Below, in pieces: positions 5,418-6,459 of a stretch of DNA of 6,459 nt. The notes beneath the pieces are model-generated. The model was not told the DNA's origin and ran no database searches. It was given only the letters and a program-made list of their open reading frames with translations. The position numbers were made by a program, and so were the translations under genes. The stretch covers positions 1-6,459 of the forward strand of contig JASLAP010000152.1 of assembly GCA_030147065.1 (NCBI GenBank), given 5' to 3'. Each line of letters starts with the position of its first letter. The stretch's first letter is position 1. The stretch comes from Pseudonocardia sp. Its GTDB lineage: Bacteria; Actinomycetota; Actinomycetes; Mycobacteriales; Pseudonocardiaceae.

Positions 5418-5581
5418 CCACCGATGACGATCCACCGCCCGTGAGTGCCTGCATCCGGAGCGTGCGTGCTCCACCGAGCGGCGTAACGCTTCCGAGGCGG
5501 TCGGCGCTGAGGGGGGCGGACGGGAAGTGTGCGCGCTCCCCCGTGCTCCGCACGCACCGTCCCCGACGACGTGGAGGACGT

Positions 5582-6199
5582 GTGCGCGCAGCCGCGGGCG
5601 AGGTGGTCCCACCCGGGCCCCCGGCGGACCCGGCCGACGCCGAGCTGGACGCGGCGCTGCGCGCGGCCCGCGGCGGGGACGAGGCCGGGTTCGCCGTCCT
5701 GTACCGGTACCTGCAGCCCCGGCTGCTGCGCTACGCCACCGCGCTGGTCGGCGCCGAGGCCGAGGACGTCACGGCCGAGACCTGGCTGCACGTGGCCCGC
5801 GGCGTGCGCGGCTTCGCCGGCGACCTGGACGGGTTCCGCGGCTGGGTGAGCACGATCTGCCGGAACCGGGCGATGGACTCCGCCCGGGCCCGGGCCCGGC
5901 GCCCCGCCGACCCGACCGACACCGAGACGCTGACCCACCTGCCCGACCGGCAGGACACCTCGGACTCGGCGATCGGCGCGCTGTCCACGCGCCGGGCGAT
6001 GGAGCAGATCCTGGCCCTGCCCCGGACCGAGGCCGAGGCCGTCCTGCTGCGCGCCGTCATCGGCCTGGACGCCACCGCGGCGGGCCGGGTGCTGGGCAAG
6101 CGCCCGGGCACGGTGCGGGTGGCCGCGCACCGCGGACTGCGGCGGCTGGCCCGCATCCTCGAGGACGAGCGCCGGAGCGCGGGGGACGACGATGCGTAA
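5582..6199 (+). CDS. ECF-family RNA polymerase sigma factor
   Basis: A 205-residue sigma-70-type factor of the extracytoplasmic-function class, with only regions 2 and 4. Region 2 spans about residues 25-108: DEAGFAVLYRYLQPRLLRYA (33-52), then AEDVTAETWLHVARG (60-74) for core-polymerase binding, then FRGWVSTICRNRAMDSAR (85-102) for -10 recognition. An acidic linker (110-128) leads to region 4, about 135-194. There LPRTEAEAVLLRAVIGLDA and AAGRVLGKRPGTVRVAAHRGLRRL (167-190) form the -35-reading helix-turn-helix. There is no extra C-terminal domain. The start GTG 5582 has GGAGG 4 nt upstream, which is rather close; GTG 5603 is an alternative with a weaker site. The stop overlaps the next gene by 8 bp (ATGCGTAA), so the two are probably translated together. 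The downstream product could be its regulator. The promoter it recognises is unknown. Confidence 0.9.
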   Translation: MRAAAGEVVPPGPPADPADAELDAALRAARGGDEAGFAVLYRYLQPRLLRYATALVGAEAEDVTAETWLHVARGVRGFAGDLDGFRGWVSTICRNRAMDSARARARRPADPTDTETLTHLPDRQDTSDSAIGALSTRRAMEQILALPRTEAEAVLLRAVIGLDATAAGRVLGKRPGTVRVAAHRGLRRLARILEDERRSAGDDDA

Positions 6200-6401
6200 C
6201 GGTTCCCCGGGCGACGGCGCTGGACGGCCCGAGATGCGCACCCCCACTCCGGTCCGGCTGAGCCGGGCCACCGCCGAGCGACTGCTCGACGGTGGCCCGG
6301 GTCCGGTCGACCTCCGTCACCTCCTCGACGCCGCGCGGGCGGCGGCCTCGCCGGCGGCCTCGCCCGGCGCGCCCGGGCCCGCGGCGGCGTCGAGGAGGTG
6401 A
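6192..6401 (+). CDS. Small protein coupled to the sigma factor, 3' part altered by fold-back
   Basis: The ATG lies inside the last codons of the sigma-factor gene. The first 47 or so residues look natural: MRNGSPGDGAGRPEMRTPTP, then VRLSRATAERLLDGG and DLRHLLDAA. Small proteins with a similar VRLS-x-ATAERLLDG start occur, from memory, beside ECF sigma genes in actinomycetes, so an anti-sigma or accessory role is possible but not shown. No membrane segment or zinc motif is seen in the 69 residues. From residue 48 onward the sequence is low-complexity Ala/Pro/Ser, and the TGA (6399-6401) lies in the right arm of a perfect inverted repeat. The C-terminus is therefore suspect: the real protein is probably longer and different. 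Confidence 0.55.
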   Translation: MRNGSPGDGAGRPEMRTPTPVRLSRATAERLLDGGPGPVDLRHLLDAARAAASPAASPGAPGPAAASRR

Positions 6402-6459
6402 CGGAGGTCGACCGGACCCGGGCCACCGTCGAGCAGTCGCTCGGCGGTGGCCCGGCTCA
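6259..6459. repeat. Perfect 76-bp inverted repeat with 49-bp loop, reaching the window edge
   Basis: Bases 6259-6334 are the exact reverse complement of 6384-6459, with 6335-6383 between. The left arm is coding sequence of the small sigma-linked gene; the right arm is the same stretch reversed. Because the right arm stops exactly at the last base of the window, the true outer end of the repeat is not visible and it may be longer. A stem this long and perfect within a gene is not explained by termination. Confidence 0.97.
6341..6364. repeat. Tandem 12-mer GGCGGCCTCGCC x2 in the fold-back loop
   Basis: GGCGGCCTCGCC occurs twice back to back inside the loop of the large inverted repeat. In the small gene's frame on the plus strand it encodes Ala/Ser/Pro repeats; on the minus strand it encodes Gly-Glu-Ala-Ala repeats. 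Confidence 0.8.

Noticed and set aside
5300..5581. Upstream extension of the sigma factor to an earlier in-frame start
   Set aside because: The extension crosses the intergenic region and the opposite-strand remnant, has an unnatural composition, and lacks an RBS. GTG 5582 has one and gives a normal ECF length.
6384..6459. Large inverted repeat taken as a transcription terminator or transposon end
   Set aside because: The arms are coding sequence of one gene, the loop is 49 nt, and there is no transposase or target-site duplication.
1..6459. CRISPR array, tRNA, rRNA, insertion-sequence transposase, toxin-antitoxin or phage-defence genes
   Set aside because: I looked for spaced direct repeats, cloverleaf-type sequences, and transposase or nuclease motifs on both strands and saw none.

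Overview
The window is very GC-rich, with strong G/C bias at third codon positions, GTG and ATG starts, and Shine-Dalgarno sites of the GAGGAG type. This points to a high-GC actinomycete, and the protein styles suggest Pseudonocardiaceae. That placement is inferred from family resemblance recalled from memory, not from a search.

Layout, left to right. (1) 1-726 (+): the back half of a SulP-type anion permease with STAS domain, broken by an internal deletion and a second one-base frameshift. (2) 920-1489 (+): an intact DoxX-family membrane protein with a strong RBS. (3) 1515-1551: a 17-bp perfect hairpin with a 3-nt loop, shared as a terminator by the converging genes on either side. (4) 1559-2599 (-) and 2713-3735 (+): a divergent pair, a Gfo/Idh/MocA (inositol 2-dehydrogenase-like) oxidoreductase and a LacI-family regulator. 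Their 113-bp shared control region holds a perfect 14-bp palindrome CTAGAACGTTCTAG plus two degenerate copies. This is the clearest functional module: a local repressor controlling a sugar or polyol dehydrogenase and probably itself. (5) 3766-3911 (-): the 3' end of a LuxR-type regulator gene fused to the 5' end of an ABC transporter ATPase gene, both otherwise absent. (6) 4010-4978 (-): an intact quinone oxidoreductase-like medium-chain dehydrogenase. (7) 5031-5379 (-): a second composite remnant, the N-terminus of a DUF742-like protein joined out of frame to the C-terminus of a CitB-type response regulator. (8) 5582-6199 (+): an ECF sigma factor, overlapping by 8 bp a small gene (6192 onward) that runs into a perfect 76-bp inverted repeat. 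The right arm of that repeat ends exactly at the window edge.

The intact genes are ordinary accessory metabolism and regulation. What is unusual is structural: three gene-to-gene or intragenic deletion junctions and one fold-back within 6.5 kb. Either this is an eroding region of a genome, or the assembled sequence has joins and a fold-back that do not exist in the organism. I did not find convincing evidence of a new multi-gene system. The LacI operator cluster is the best-supported regulatory observation and the fold-back is the most striking structural one.
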